Shown: positions 34,359 to 43,832 of the stretch, piece by piece
Numbering within the stretch: position 1 is the stretch's first letter
How the letters are laid out: the number at the start of each line of letters is the position of its first letter
From: WLWS01 sp965243105
GTDB taxonomy: Bacteria; Pseudomonadota; Gammaproteobacteria; Eutrophobiales; Eutrophobiaceae
NCBI GenBank assembly: GCA_965243105.1
Contig: CBDEUC010000003.1
Span: forward strand, 2,692,966 to 2,756,965
DNA: 64,000 nt
Reading direction: 5' to 3'
Made by a program: the position numbers and the translations under genes
Notes under the pieces: generated by a model
Told to the model about the DNA's origin: nothing
Databases searched by the model: none
The model's input: the letters and a program-made list of their open reading frames with translations, nothing else

Positions 34359-35312
34359 ATGATGAAGAACATGATATTGGCAATTACTCTCACCGCGGTC
34401 TCATTCACTATCCAGGCTGGCACAAAGATTGACCAGGCACTGGATGTACCGAAGACAGCCGATGTTTCCATTCACGATCAGCATGGGAATATAAAGGTAA
34501 AGGCCTGGGACAAGAATAAAGTCAAGGTAAGTGGTGAGCTCTCCGATCGCGCAAAAGATTATACCTTTGAGAGTCATGGCAACACGGTCACGTTTGACGT
34601 GATATACGATGACAAGTGGAGCTGGAACAAGAAATCTGCAAAAGAGGACAACTCGAACCTGACATTTTATGTACCCAGGGGCAGCGAGCTCCAGGTAAAC
34701 AATATTACGGGTGATATATCTGTTAGCGGTGTTGAAGCGGGAGCAAATATTGAGACCGTGAATGGTGCCATCAAAGCTGAAAAACTGAAGGACAGGGTTA
34801 GGTTACAGTCAGTAAATGGAAACATCAGTGCGGCCAACAACGAGGGCAAGATTGATATTGAAACGGTGAATGGCGCGGTAAGCGACAGGGGCTCCTCCGG
34901 TACGCTACGGCTGAGGACAGTGCAGGGTAATGTCACCTGTAAAAGTACCTACGTGGATGTCGCTGTTGAAATTGTGAATGGTAACCTTTTGCTTGACCTG
35001 GCGAAGATCGATGAACTGGTTGTTGAATCAGTTAATGGCAAGGTTGATGTAGCCCTGGACCTCAACAGGAAAGGGGATGTGTCAGTTTCCGGCGTGAATG
35101 GAACGATTAACCTGGATTTTAACAAGGGAGTTGACGCTGAATTTGAACTTGATACGGCGGTTGGTGGTTCTATTACCAATAAGTTGACAGATGACCAGGC
35201 GGAGAAGCAGAAATTCCTGCCCGGAAGTAGCCTGGGCTTTACCACCGGTGATGGCTCGGGAGATGTAGAAGTGACTACGGTTAACGGGAATGTGAGTGTC
35301 GGGTATCGTTGA
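34359..35312 (+). CDS. DUF4097-type beta-repeat exported protein
   Basis: A 317-residue protein with a signal peptide (ILAITLTAVSFTIQAG) followed by a repeating beta pattern. Units of about 20 residues recur: SGVEAGANIETVNGAIKAE, DRVRLQSVNGNISAAN, GKIDIETVNGAVSDR, LRLRTVQGNVTCK, VAVEIVNGNLLLD, LVVESVNGKVDVAL, VEVTTVNGNVSVGYR. Each carries a VNG or VQG turn, giving a right-handed beta-solenoid in the DUF4097/adhesin-like group. It completes the ECF sigma/anti-sigma operon with 14 bases of spacing and GAGG as ribosome site, so it is likely an envelope-stress effector or sensor. Biochemical role unknown. Confidence 0.8.
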   Translation: MMKNMILAITLTAVSFTIQAGTKIDQALDVPKTADVSIHDQHGNIKVKAWDKNKVKVSGELSDRAKDYTFESHGNTVTFDVIYDDKWSWNKKSAKEDNSNLTFYVPRGSELQVNNITGDISVSGVEAGANIETVNGAIKAEKLKDRVRLQSVNGNISAANNEGKIDIETVNGAVSDRGSSGTLRLRTVQGNVTCKSTYVDVAVEIVNGNLLLDLAKIDELVVESVNGKVDVALDLNRKGDVSVSGVNGTINLDFNKGVDAEFELDTAVGGSITNKLTDDQAEKQKFLPGSSLGFTTGDGSGDVEVTTVNGNVSVGYR

Positions 35313-35460
35313 TGAATGTAGTTCCAATGTGTCCAGGCTGAAAAGGTAGCTGGTTTCCTTGCATCAAGCTTGAAGCAACAGCCAGGCAATTTCGACAGCG
35401 GACAGCGAGAGGATATGCAGCTATCATTGAATTGTTGCCCAACAGCCCGGGAGTTCCTAT

Positions 35461-35907
35461 ATGAGTGCCTTTCGCCATGTTTTCAAACTGCTTGTTATTA
35501 GCCTGCTTTCTCCACTTTCACAGGCAGAGCAGCAGTATCCAAATATAAAGGGCGATCTTGTTTTTGAAGACGAGCGTGTCATCGTTCAGCGATTTCGCCT
35601 GGAGCCGGGCCAGTGGGAAGGTCTGCATACACACCCCGAACATCAACTTGTGATCGTGCTGAAAGACACAGAAAAAGTTGTTTCAACATTTGGAGACAAG
35701 GAATATTTCTTTACAAACGAAGATGTCGATAATTCAATCCCAAGCGCATTTTGGCGCCCCGGTCCTGTTTCATTGGAGGATAAGCATAATTCGGGAAACC
35801 TGGGCGGCAGGACACTGGAATGGATTGCGATAACCTTCAAGAAGGATTCCATCGCAAGTGAACGTGAAATTGAAACTACGGAAGACCTGGTGCCTGCGGC
35901 CGACTAA
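35461..35907 (+). CDS. Secreted cupin-domain protein
   Basis: A 148-residue exported cupin. The signal is VFKLLVISLLSPLSQA. The barrel has VIVQRFRLEPGQWEGLHTHPEHQLVIVLKDTEKVVSTFGDKEYFF with metal-binding-type HTHPEH, and a degenerate second motif. GGGAG precedes the ATG. It is separated from the DUF4097 gene by about 150 bases and converges, after nine bases, with a serine hydrolase gene. Function unknown. Confidence 0.75.
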   Translation: MSAFRHVFKLLVISLLSPLSQAEQQYPNIKGDLVFEDERVIVQRFRLEPGQWEGLHTHPEHQLVIVLKDTEKVVSTFGDKEYFFTNEDVDNSIPSAFWRPGPVSLEDKHNSGNLGGRTLEWIAITFKKDSIASEREIETTEDLVPAAD

Positions 35908-35916
35908 TGCCGCGTA

Positions 35917-37251
35917 TTATTGAACATCACGATCGGGATAAACGGTGTTCAGCATTTCCCGAATGATGGGCTCAAACTTCACTTCGCTGAAGTCCTTCTT
36001 CATGTAACCCGCCCACACTGCTACCAGGTCCTTGCGCGGATTCACAAGGAATCCCTGGCCGGCCCAGCCACCCTTGAAGAAGTCGCCATTGACGCCTATC
36101 TCATCCCACTGGTAGATATTATGCTTGATGCCGCTGCTTGATGACGGGGGAAAGCCCGCATTTCTAAGTAACCCAGGCCTGCCACCGGAGAAGATAAATT
36201 CAATGTGCTTGTCGGAGATTATCTTCCGGTCACTGACAACGCCGTAACTGGGTGTGAACAGGAGCCCAAGACGAGCGAGATCCCGCATCCGCGAAAGAAA
36301 ACCGCCGTGGCTTATGGGTATCCCCTGCACAGGGGCAATATAAGCTGCGTTTGATTCAGCACCAATATGCCACCAGATTTCCCTGCTGAGTACGTCCTGG
36401 AAACGCACACCGGTGACTTTTTCTACGAGCCAGGCCAGTACGAAGGTGTTCATTCCTGAATAGGAAAACCGGGTGCCCGGCTCATCCACTTTCGTGGCCT
36501 TGAGCGTTTTAACAAACTCGTAGGCGTTGGCAGGCGCATTTTCTGTCCTGAAGCCGTCGCCAACACCCATGCTGTACAGGTAGTAGCATGAAGTGCGGTC
36601 GTCATATTCATCTTCACAATCAAGCCCCGTTGCCATGTCAAGAATATCCCTGACACTGATACCAGCAAGATCTGATGAGGAAAGTTCGGGGAGATAGTGA
36701 TCGATACCGAGACTGACATCGATTTCACCCCGTTCTTCCAGGATTCGAACAATGGTGCCAACAAAAGCCTTGGCCACCGACCAGTACACCGGCATTTCAT
36801 AGGCCTGCATGCGCGGGTAACTTTCATAGGCGATCCTGCCCTTATGCAAGATAACAACCCCGAGTACGGTAGACTGGTCGTCGCGAATAATGTCTTCAAA
36901 TGAGAATTTACCCATTGGTGTATCGACTTCAAACTCGGCGATAGCCGGGTTGATTGCGTACTCAAGCTCTCGCACAGGCCCATTGCGGTAGACATTAACT
37001 GTTGGAAAAATTTGATGAAGATTCTTGAAATTCCACGCCATGTCTTCACCGTTGATCTTCCACCAGATTTCATTTACTGGTAATCGCTTGTGCTGTAGCA
37101 GGACCTGGTCTGAGGATGTGGTAGGAACAAACTCTTCACTGAAAGAGGGAGCACGTTTATTGTCCGAACTTACTTCGCTCGTAGATTCGAAGTCACAGGC
37201 TGTAATCAATAGCAAGATTGCTAACAGGAAAAGGTATGCAAGGGGATTCAT
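35917..37251 (-). CDS. Serine hydrolase lipoprotein (class C beta-lactamase family)
   Basis: A 444-residue lipoprotein (lipobox LITAC, Cys19) of the AmpC/EstB serine-hydrolase family. Catalytic Ser158 and Lys161 are in PVYWSVAKAFVGT and the Tyr in TRFSYSGMNTFVLAWL. The usual third motif (KTG/HxG) appears as GGWAGQGFLVNP. Most family members are esterases or peptidases on the periplasmic side rather than true beta-lactamases. No ampR-like gene is present, so drug resistance is not suggested. Confidence 0.82.
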   Translation of the reverse strand: MNPLAYLFLLAILLLITACDFESTSEVSSDNKRAPSFSEEFVPTTSSDQVLLQHKRLPVNEIWWKINGEDMAWNFKNLHQIFPTVNVYRNGPVRELEYAINPAIAEFEVDTPMGKFSFEDIIRDDQSTVLGVVILHKGRIAYESYPRMQAYEMPVYWSVAKAFVGTIVRILEERGEIDVSLGIDHYLPELSSSDLAGISVRDILDMATGLDCEDEYDDRTSCYYLYSMGVGDGFRTENAPANAYEFVKTLKATKVDEPGTRFSYSGMNTFVLAWLVEKVTGVRFQDVLSREIWWHIGAESNAAYIAPVQGIPISHGGFLSRMRDLARLGLLFTPSYGVVSDRKIISDKHIEFIFSGGRPGLLRNAGFPPSSSSGIKHNIYQWDEIGVNGDFFKGGWAGQGFLVNPRKDLVAVWAGYMKKDFSEVKFEPIIREMLNTVYPDRDVQ

Positions 37252-37437
37252 AGATTACGTATTCGCTTTGTTACATTCAGTCCCGGCAAGACTAATCAAA
37301 ATCGATTTATTGATATGTTAATTCCCCTTGTTATCTACGGTCATAAGATTCATGCTTGTTGACTGTTGAGGAGTGCCAGCATAGTGTAGCAGGAACTCCC
37401 AAGTTGTTCATTTGAAAGGTAAAACTCCAGGAGGCTT

Positions 37438-38208
37438 ATGATGAGAAAAATACTAGTTGTATCCCTGGTCGCCCTGACTGCCAGCCTGGTTTCTTCAGTC
37501 CAGGTCGCCGCCCAGGCATCGATACAGGACAGGGTCTCGGAAATCATGGCAATGGACCACCGAAATGACGCCGACACCCGCAGGGACAAGAATCGTGCTC
37601 CCCATCTCGCACTGGAGTTCATGGGGATCAGGGAAGATATGAAGGTCATTGAGTTTGCCCCGGGCAATGGCTGGTATTCGAAAATACTGGCACCGCTGCT
37701 TAAGGAAAAAGGCGAGCTTCACATGGCCTATAAAAAAGAGTGGCTGGATGGCCTCGACGATATTCTCGCCGAAAAGGTAATGAGCAAGGCGAGAAAACTT
37801 CCCATGGAACTGGGGTGGAATAATGAAGAATATCGTTACGTTTTTGGTAAACGAATTGATTTTGGCATAAGTGATGCCGACATGGTTTTATGTATTCGCG
37901 AGTATCACAATTTCAATGAAGAGGACAAGGCCAGGTTCAACAAGGCCGTATTCAAGGCACTGAAACCCGGCGGGACTTACGTTGTTATTGATCATAGTCG
38001 TCGTCATATGGCTCCTGAAACGTGGGAACTTCGCCGACGCGAGGACGCGGTGGAGGTGATCCTGGGTGTACAGCAGGCAGGTTTCAAGCTGGAAAAATCG
38101 TCAAGCATGTTCTATCGACCTGATGATGAGCTGGTATATGAAGTAGGGCGCAAAACAGTTACTGGCAACACTGACAGGTTTACCCTGGTATTTCGAAAAC
38201 CGATGTAA
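37438..38208 (+). CDS. Exported methyltransferase-fold protein
   Basis: A 256-residue protein with a clear signal peptide (ILVVSLVALTASLVSSVQVAAQA) and then a class I methyltransferase fold: DMKVIEFAPGNGWYSKILAPLLKEKGELHMAY (altered SAM motif I with GNGWY) and NKAVFKALKPGGTYVVIDHSRR (motif with PGG). AGGAGGCTT precedes the ATG. A relative with the same unusual combination is at 58428. SAM is not known to reach the periplasm, so this may bind another ligand or act in an unexpected way. The function is open. Confidence 0.72.
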   Translation: MMRKILVVSLVALTASLVSSVQVAAQASIQDRVSEIMAMDHRNDADTRRDKNRAPHLALEFMGIREDMKVIEFAPGNGWYSKILAPLLKEKGELHMAYKKEWLDGLDDILAEKVMSKARKLPMELGWNNEEYRYVFGKRIDFGISDADMVLCIREYHNFNEEDKARFNKAVFKALKPGGTYVVIDHSRRHMAPETWELRRREDAVEVILGVQQAGFKLEKSSSMFYRPDDELVYEVGRKTVTGNTDRFTLVFRKPM

Positions 38209-38301
38209 CTTGCCAGTTGATCTGGCTGTCCCGGCGACGCTTTTGCTATAGTGGTATCTCATTTGGCCAGATAATGGATCTGCAGCCAGCCAGCGAATAC
38301 G

Positions 38302-39036
38302 ATGACCAGGTATGTCACATTCGTAGTTTTTATCATTACTGCCAGCCCTGTCACTGCGGGTTCCCTGTTCCAGTGGACAAGTAATAACATCCAGTTATTA
38401 CACGGTAGTGGTTTTGAACTGGGCGAAACACATCGAACCACGATCACTTTTGAGCACGCCAATGCCTGGACCTATGGTGATAACTTTATGTTTGTTGATA
38501 TTGTGCAGCGGGATGATGTGGGCCTGCAGTTATATGGAGAGTGGTACCCGAGATTGAGTTTGAGCAAGGTGCTCAACAGGAATTTATCAAATCGTGTCTT
38601 CAAAGATATTTTCCTGGTCGGCGGATTGAATCACAGTACCTTGCCTGAAGGTGATCCGTTCAAGGCCTACTTGTTAGGGATTGGAACAACGTTTAATTTA
38701 CCCGTGGCCGGAGTGCTAAATTTAAATGTCATGGCGCAAAAGCATGACCAGGAAAAGACCACTGGCATACAGATAACGCCTTCCTGGAGCATTCCTTTTA
38801 AAATTGGGAAACTTGATTTTCGCTTTGATGGTTTCCTCGACTGGGTAAGTGCAAGTAGCTCGGGTGGCAAACCATTTATCCTGGCTCAACCACAGCTGCT
38901 ACTGGATGTTGGAAAACTCACCAGTACCGGAGAAGGGATCTTCCTGGGTATTGAGTATTTTTACTGGCGCAACAAGTTCGGGATCGACGGAGTCAATGAT
39001 AACGCCGCACAAATCATGTTGAAATTCGACTTTTAG
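38302..39036 (+). CDS. Tsx-like outer membrane channel
   Basis: A 244-residue protein with a signal peptide (YVTFVVFIITASPVTA) and a beta-barrel pattern that ends in Phe (IMLKFDF). The start of the mature part, SLFQWTSNNIQLLHGSGFELGETHRTTITFEHANAWTYGDNFMFVDI, matches the nucleoside-specific channel Tsx family. It would pass nucleosides or related small solutes across the outer membrane. The convergent neighbour is a sodium:solute symporter, a reasonable inner-membrane partner. Confidence 0.8.
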   Translation: MTRYVTFVVFIITASPVTAGSLFQWTSNNIQLLHGSGFELGETHRTTITFEHANAWTYGDNFMFVDIVQRDDVGLQLYGEWYPRLSLSKVLNRNLSNRVFKDIFLVGGLNHSTLPEGDPFKAYLLGIGTTFNLPVAGVLNLNVMAQKHDQEKTTGIQITPSWSIPFKIGKLDFRFDGFLDWVSASSSGGKPFILAQPQLLLDVGKLTSTGEGIFLGIEYFYWRNKFGIDGVNDNAAQIMLKFDF

Positions 39037-39073
39037 ACAGGCACATCTTTGTACCGTGACTGATGCCAGGATG

Positions 39074-40819
39074 CTAGTTACTGTATGAACGTTTCAAAAA
39101 AATACGGGCAATAAGTGCCGCGATAACCAGTGCTGAGGAATATATAAGGCATTGTAAAAATTCACCGCTTAGCAGCAAGCTGCTTATCTTCACAGTCTCA
39201 CTGCTATTACCCTGTTTGACTATCGAGTCGTGATAGGGGGTGATATAGAAAAACCACAGTATGGCCATCAGGCTAACTCCTGAAATAAGCATGTAATTGC
39301 AGATACGCAATGAAGAATGAAGTAAGCCAGCGTCGATTTCAGAGCCGGGTGTAATATGAATATTTTTGAGGAAGGTTTTTTCGGCACTCGTAACCTCACC
39401 ACGTCCTGAAACAATCAGTATGGTAGTAATGCTCAATACCAGCGCGATGATAAATGGGTCAAGGTAAACCGGCAGGTCGATTATGCCGCTGATATCAAGC
39501 AGCTTTGGAATGATATTCCCGAGGAACCCGGTAATAATCCCCCAGAAAGCGGCGTTCGCCGTTATTGATTTGCTCCAGATACTCATAAAGGCAACAGGTC
39601 CCCACGAAGAGGCAAACAGTGTCCCGGCAAAGTAAGTGATAACCATGATCGATGGCGGTTGAAAAAAAGCTATGCCCAGCACGACAAGCCCGACAAGAAG
39701 CATGGAAATCCTTGTCACGAGCAATTGTTTTTCCTCGGGCATATTATTAAAAATCGAAAGATCATGACTTACACTAAAACCGACCAGTGACAGGAATGTT
39801 GAGGCCGAGGAGAGGCCTGCAGCCGTTATGCCGGCCATGAGTAATACGCCAGGCAAAACCGGCATCAGGTTGAGGGCCGCCCAGATCATTGCGCGTTCGG
39901 TGGGTTCAATATTCGCATTGGAAAGATTGATAATGGCCGGTGCACTTAGCAGGGCAAGGTAAACCAGTAACACTGCGCCTGTGGCAACACAGGCGGCCCG
40001 TATCACGGTATGCTCGTTTTTCGCCATGAGATAGCGGCTCGATTGCCAGGGGCTGACCGCGAGTACAAGGCTCCAGGAAATTCCCAGTGTCACTCCCCAG
40101 GTCATGGCATCAACTGCATTTGACCACCTGGCACCTTCCCCCACAAGACCATGCCAGGAAATGATACCCGGCTTGTCCTCGTACACAGCCAGTGATTTTA
40201 TCGCAGCATTCCAGCCACCGCCGGCATCGACGATAAAATACAGGGCGACGAACGCAACGATAGTGAATAGCAAGAACATGATCGTGTCAGTAATTACTAC
40301 CCCACGAGAGCCGGAATAGAGTGTAAAAAGCGTGTAGCCAAGCCAGACAATAAGCAGGGTCTGCGTGTAGGGTAAAGCCATGACCTCGGAGATTACCAGG
40401 GACACCCCCTGGGTGACTGCAAGAAGGTAAGCCGATATACCCGCGATTATGGTGATTCCTGCGGCCATCTGTACCCTGCGATCATTGAAACGCTGACCAA
40501 AGAATTCCGCGACTGTCAGGACATTACTTCGCCTGAGGTAGCGACCGAAGAACAGCGCACCCAGTACATAGCCTATGCTGTTCACTGCGGTCATGATCAT
40601 CAGCACCGGGCCATAACCGCTGTAGGTAAAGCCGGTTTCACCAAGGAAAGCATTGGTGCTCAAAAAACTGGCAATCAGGGTGCCGACGATGAGAAGAGTT
40701 GAAGCGCCACGACCCGCAACATAAAAGTCATCCAGGTGTTTTATCTTTCTGCCCGCATAGCTGCCGATTGCCAGGTAGAGCAGTATGCTGCAGATAATTC
40801 CGATGGCGTAGGTATTCAT
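39074..40819 (-). CDS. Sodium:solute symporter family transporter
   Basis: A 581-residue inner-membrane protein with about 13-14 hydrophobic helices in the SSS pattern. The N-terminal motif is FYVAGRGASTLLIVGTLIASFLSTNAFLGETGFTYSGYG, with VVITDTIMFLLFTIVAFVALYF and AGITAAGLSSASTFLSLVGFSVSHDLSIF containing the sodium-site serines. It couples sodium entry to uptake of a small solute; the substrate cannot be read from sequence. GAGA precedes the ATG. Confidence 0.87.
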   Translation of the reverse strand: MNTYAIGIICSILLYLAIGSYAGRKIKHLDDFYVAGRGASTLLIVGTLIASFLSTNAFLGETGFTYSGYGPVLMIMTAVNSIGYVLGALFFGRYLRRSNVLTVAEFFGQRFNDRRVQMAAGITIIAGISAYLLAVTQGVSLVISEVMALPYTQTLLIVWLGYTLFTLYSGSRGVVITDTIMFLLFTIVAFVALYFIVDAGGGWNAAIKSLAVYEDKPGIISWHGLVGEGARWSNAVDAMTWGVTLGISWSLVLAVSPWQSSRYLMAKNEHTVIRAACVATGAVLLVYLALLSAPAIINLSNANIEPTERAMIWAALNLMPVLPGVLLMAGITAAGLSSASTFLSLVGFSVSHDLSIFNNMPEEKQLLVTRISMLLVGLVVLGIAFFQPPSIMVITYFAGTLFASSWGPVAFMSIWSKSITANAAFWGIITGFLGNIIPKLLDISGIIDLPVYLDPFIIALVLSITTILIVSGRGEVTSAEKTFLKNIHITPGSEIDAGLLHSSLRICNYMLISGVSLMAILWFFYITPYHDSIVKQGNSSETVKISSLLLSGEFLQCLIYSSALVIAALIARIFLKRSYSN

Positions 40820-41013
40820 TGGTTTCTCATTATACTTGTAACTCTAAAGAAACTGACAAGACTTATGAATTTCATTAAATACGCTTATGAAATTTAATTG
40901 GGAGTTGGTAATAATACGGATTGCGGCTAACATTTTCGAAACTACGCCAACAATCACCATTAGCGGCTAAAATTACATTCAAACAATACTCTTTTACTTA
41001 CGGTTAACCTGCC

Positions 41014-42348
41014 ATGCCAATGCTATCTGACAAGTCCCCGGTCACGTTCAATGATGCGCTACCCGATAAAGTTGATGTCGTGATCATCGGAGCCGGTGTT
41101 ATCGGAATTTCAACTGCCTGGTTTCTCATCAAGGCCGGCCTGTCAGTGCTGGTTTGCGAAAAGGGCAGAGTAGCCGGTGAACAGTCATCAAGAAACTGGG
41201 GCTGGGTAAGAAAGCAGGGTCGCGATGAAGCGGAGGTGCCCATAGCCAAGAAATCCCAGGAAATATGGGAAGGGCTGGCGGAGGAAACCGGCGAGAACCT
41301 GGGATTCACGCGCTGCGGTTTGATCTATCTTGCCAATAACGAGTCGGGCCAGCAGGACTTTGAAAACTGGATGGAAGTTGCACGGCGCCACGAGCTGGAT
41401 ACGAAGCTCATCAGTGCTGCCGAATTGGGCGAGAAACTGGGGTATGAAAGTCATCCCTGGAAAGGTGGTATGTACACCGCCAGCGATGCCAAGGCAGAGC
41501 CCTTTGTTGCTGTACCCGGTATTGCCCGCGCCGCCCAGCGGCTCGGCGCCAGGATTATAGAAAACTGTGCGGTACGTTCGCTGGAAACGGAAGCGGGGCA
41601 GGTCAGTGGCGTGGTGACAGAACTCGGTAGCGTGAAGGCATCCACGGTGATGTGCTCTGGCGGTGCCTGGTCCTCGGCTTTCCTGGCTAACCTCGGTATC
41701 CGCTTTCCCCAGCTACTGGTCAAGGGAACAGTGGTTAGGACAGACGAAAGACCGGAGGCTTACATGGGAGGCGCCGGTTCGCACAAGTTTTCATTCAGGC
41801 GTCGACAGGACGGCGGCTATACCCTGTCAAAAGGAAACTATCTCGATCACTATGTTAGTGCAGACAGCTTCAGGTATTGTCTTGATTTTCTTCCGGCGCT
41901 CAAGGTCACCTGGAGTGGCCTGAGACTTCGATTTGGAGACGGGCTGATGGAACGGTTATTTCCAAAGCGCAGCTGGGAGGATGACGAGATAACGCCGTTT
42001 GAAATGACCCGGGTGCTGAATCCGGAGCCAAACCCGGATGCCGTTAGAAGAATAAAAAATTACATGGCCGAGAATCACCCGGTGCTGGAAAATGCAGGAA
42101 TAGTAGAAGCGTGGGCCGGAATGATTGATGCGCCACCGGATTTTGTCCCGGTCATGGACGAGGTGCCGGGTTACCGGAATTTCTTTCTTGCCACGGGTTT
42201 CAGCGGGCACGGTTTCGGTATTGGTCCGGGCGCCGGCTATGTCATGGCAAAGATGCTACAGGGCCAGGAAATCGAGTTTGATCTCAGTCGTTTTCGTTTT
42301 TCACGCTTCAGTGATGGTAGCCCTGTTAATGTCGGGCCAGCGTTGTAA
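41014..42348 (+). CDS. DadA/DAO-type FAD-dependent oxidoreductase
   Basis: A 444-residue cytosolic flavoprotein of the D-amino-acid dehydrogenase / glycine oxidase group. The FAD fold is DVVIIGAGVIGISTAWFLIKAGLSVLVCEKGRVAGEQSSRNWGWVRKQGRDEAE, where RNWGWVR is typical of this branch. The C-terminus EAWAGMIDAPPDFVPVMDEVPGYRNFFLATGFSGHGFGIGPGAGYVMA contains the substrate-end motif GFSGHGFG. It should oxidise a secondary or D-amine to an imine. Its neighbour on the other side is a divergent symporter, which may bring in the substrate. Confidence 0.85.
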   Translation: MPMLSDKSPVTFNDALPDKVDVVIIGAGVIGISTAWFLIKAGLSVLVCEKGRVAGEQSSRNWGWVRKQGRDEAEVPIAKKSQEIWEGLAEETGENLGFTRCGLIYLANNESGQQDFENWMEVARRHELDTKLISAAELGEKLGYESHPWKGGMYTASDAKAEPFVAVPGIARAAQRLGARIIENCAVRSLETEAGQVSGVVTELGSVKASTVMCSGGAWSSAFLANLGIRFPQLLVKGTVVRTDERPEAYMGGAGSHKFSFRRRQDGGYTLSKGNYLDHYVSADSFRYCLDFLPALKVTWSGLRLRFGDGLMERLFPKRSWEDDEITPFEMTRVLNPEPNPDAVRRIKNYMAENHPVLENAGIVEAWAGMIDAPPDFVPVMDEVPGYRNFFLATGFSGHGFGIGPGAGYVMAKMLQGQEIEFDLSRFRFSRFSDGSPVNVGPAL

Positions 42349-42390
42349 TTACGGGGGGCAGGCGGCTATAAGGGCTTACTCCCGACTACG

Positions 42391-42831
42391 CTAGTCGCGA
42401 GACATCCTTTCACGGTAGTCCCAGGTGAAAATACTGCGGGGCTTTAGCGTTATCATGACCTCGCTGTGCGATTTTTCAAGGAGATGCCTGGCCAGGCTTG
42501 AATTGGTATCCCCCAGGTACTTCACAATGAGTTTCTCCAGTAATTCCGCCGCTCCTGCAGATTGAATTTCGGCATCTGCGTAACCTCGCAGGCCGTAGTA
42601 CGGAGGTTCATTTGGCGACAGTTCAAACCCACATTGAGGATTTGATCCGAGGATTTCAATCAGCTTCGCGTTTTCCTGCGTGACACAACAAAAGCATGAG
42701 TTGCTATATTCGTACCACAAGGAACAAATGAGGGGGTAGCCCGCGGGCAGTATGGCGCTGATCCTGAGCGGGGTAACCAGCCCCTTACAAATCTTCTCAA
42801 GCTGCTGTGGATTCGTGGAAGTCACCGACAT
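42391..42831 (-). CDS. PPOX-family split-barrel flavin protein
   Basis: A 146-residue FMN-type split-barrel protein. It shows LEKICKGLVTPLRISAILPAGYPLICSLWYEYSNSCFCCVTQENAKLIEILGSNPQCGFEL and the family-end motif PRSIFTWDYRERM. It is distantly related to the protein at 558. Start: ATG at 42831 matches the domain boundary; a GTG at 42876 would add 15 residues and neither has a strong ribosome site. It follows the DUF427 gene on the strand, so it may be part of a three-gene run with DUF427 and DUF3429. Confidence 0.75.
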   Translation of the reverse strand: MSVTSTNPQQLEKICKGLVTPLRISAILPAGYPLICSLWYEYSNSCFCCVTQENAKLIEILGSNPQCGFELSPNEPPYYGLRGYADAEIQSAGAAELLEKLIVKYLGDTNSSLARHLLEKSHSEVMITLKPRSIFTWDYRERMSRD

Positions 42832-42891
42832 GATATGATGAATTATACCTTCAACTTCGCAGTTAAAGTACGTCACCCTTTTGACGGTGGC

Positions 42892-43395
42892 CTACCAATG
42901 CAGGGTCCCTGGAGAGCCTTTGAAAGGCCCTGCAACATCCGATGTTATCCAGCCGCCGTAGAATCCACCGGGTTGAGGGACTACCAACTCGTCACCAACA
43001 TAGCACGCCTGCATAGCGCCCGCGTAAAAACAAAGGAAATTCCTGATTTGACTGTAACGTTCGGCAGGCTGTGAATAACTCCAGCCTGCCGCAGTTGCGA
43101 CAACATCATCCCGCACGACATCGTAGTAGGACGCGGCACCTTTCCATTCGCAAAAAGATGATCTGCCTCCTGATGCTACCAACATCCCCATGTCCACGTC
43201 AGCCGGTGGCAGGTAGTAATTTGGCGGGTGACTTGTTTCAAGTATGCAAATGGCAGAGCTGGTTTCTGCCAGCAATTTACCCGCGAACTCGATGCGAACA
43301 GTTTTTTGGCATGTCCTTATTGCGGGTGGCCTTGGGTAGTCCCACACGGATTCCTGTCCCTCCTTTACAGGATCGGGAGCCGGGTGAAAATTCAC
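42892..43395 (-). CDS. DUF427-family protein
   Basis: A 167-residue protein of the DUF427 (nucleotidyltransferase-unrelated small beta) family, function unknown. Family marks are VRIEFAGKLLAETSSAICILETSHPPNYYLPPADVDM, FCEWKGAASYYDV and AAGWSYSQPAERYSQIRNFLCFYA. The GTG start overlaps the stop of the DUF3429 gene by four bases (GTGA), a sign of coupling. Such genes often lie with flavoproteins or photolyases; a BLUF photosensor is nearby, which is only suggestive. Confidence 0.8.
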   Translation of the reverse strand: MNFHPAPDPVKEGQESVWDYPRPPAIRTCQKTVRIEFAGKLLAETSSAICILETSHPPNYYLPPADVDMGMLVASGGRSSFCEWKGAASYYDVVRDDVVATAAGWSYSQPAERYSQIRNFLCFYAGAMQACYVGDELVVPQPGGFYGGWITSDVAGPFKGSPGTLHW

Positions 43396-43832
43396 AGGGA
43401 GTTAACCAGGTTCAAGGTGATTAGCAGGGAGACGACGCCTGTAAGGACCGAACGTAACTTTCGATACCAGGCGGGAAAGTATACAGGCCAGAGATACCTG
43501 TATTCATAGAAGAACAACAGCAGGAACGAAAACAGCAACATTGCCAGGGCAATGGGTAGCGGCAACAGGATGCTCACCCAGGCAAGCAGGCTTGGAACAA
43601 CACTGGCGATAATCACCAACTGTGTATTCCCTTGATCATTCTTATTAACCACCAGCCCCCAGTGCACCCCACCAATAAAAGTCAGGATGATTGCCGCGTA
43701 GGCCTGGAATGCAAAGCGTGCGAAAATCGCGGAGTCGCCATCTACCAAAAACATGAATACCGTCAGGCCAATGAACGGAATGAGGCCTGCGTAACCAAGA
43801 ATGCCTGCAAGTTTGCTAATAGAATGAGCCAA
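43392..43832 (-). CDS. DUF3429-family membrane protein
   Basis: A 146-residue inner-membrane protein with four hydrophobic helices. The typical DUF3429 start is LAGILGYAGLIPFIGLTVFMFL, followed by FQAYAAIILTFIGGVHWGLVV and LVIIASVVPSLLAWVSILLPLPIALAMLLFSFLLLFFYEYRY. It begins at TTG, no better start being in frame, and there is no strong ribosome site. Its stop overlaps the DUF427 start. Function unknown. Confidence 0.78.
   Translation of the reverse strand: MAHSISKLAGILGYAGLIPFIGLTVFMFLVDGDSAIFARFAFQAYAAIILTFIGGVHWGLVVNKNDQGNTQLVIIASVVPSLLAWVSILLPLPIALAMLLFSFLLLFFYEYRYLWPVYFPAWYRKLRSVLTGVVSLLITLNLVNSL

Noticed and set aside
35917..37251. Beta-lactamase conferring drug resistance
   Set aside because: It has the SxxK and Tyr motifs of the family, but most such lipoproteins are esterases or peptidases, and no regulator or mobile element accompanies it.
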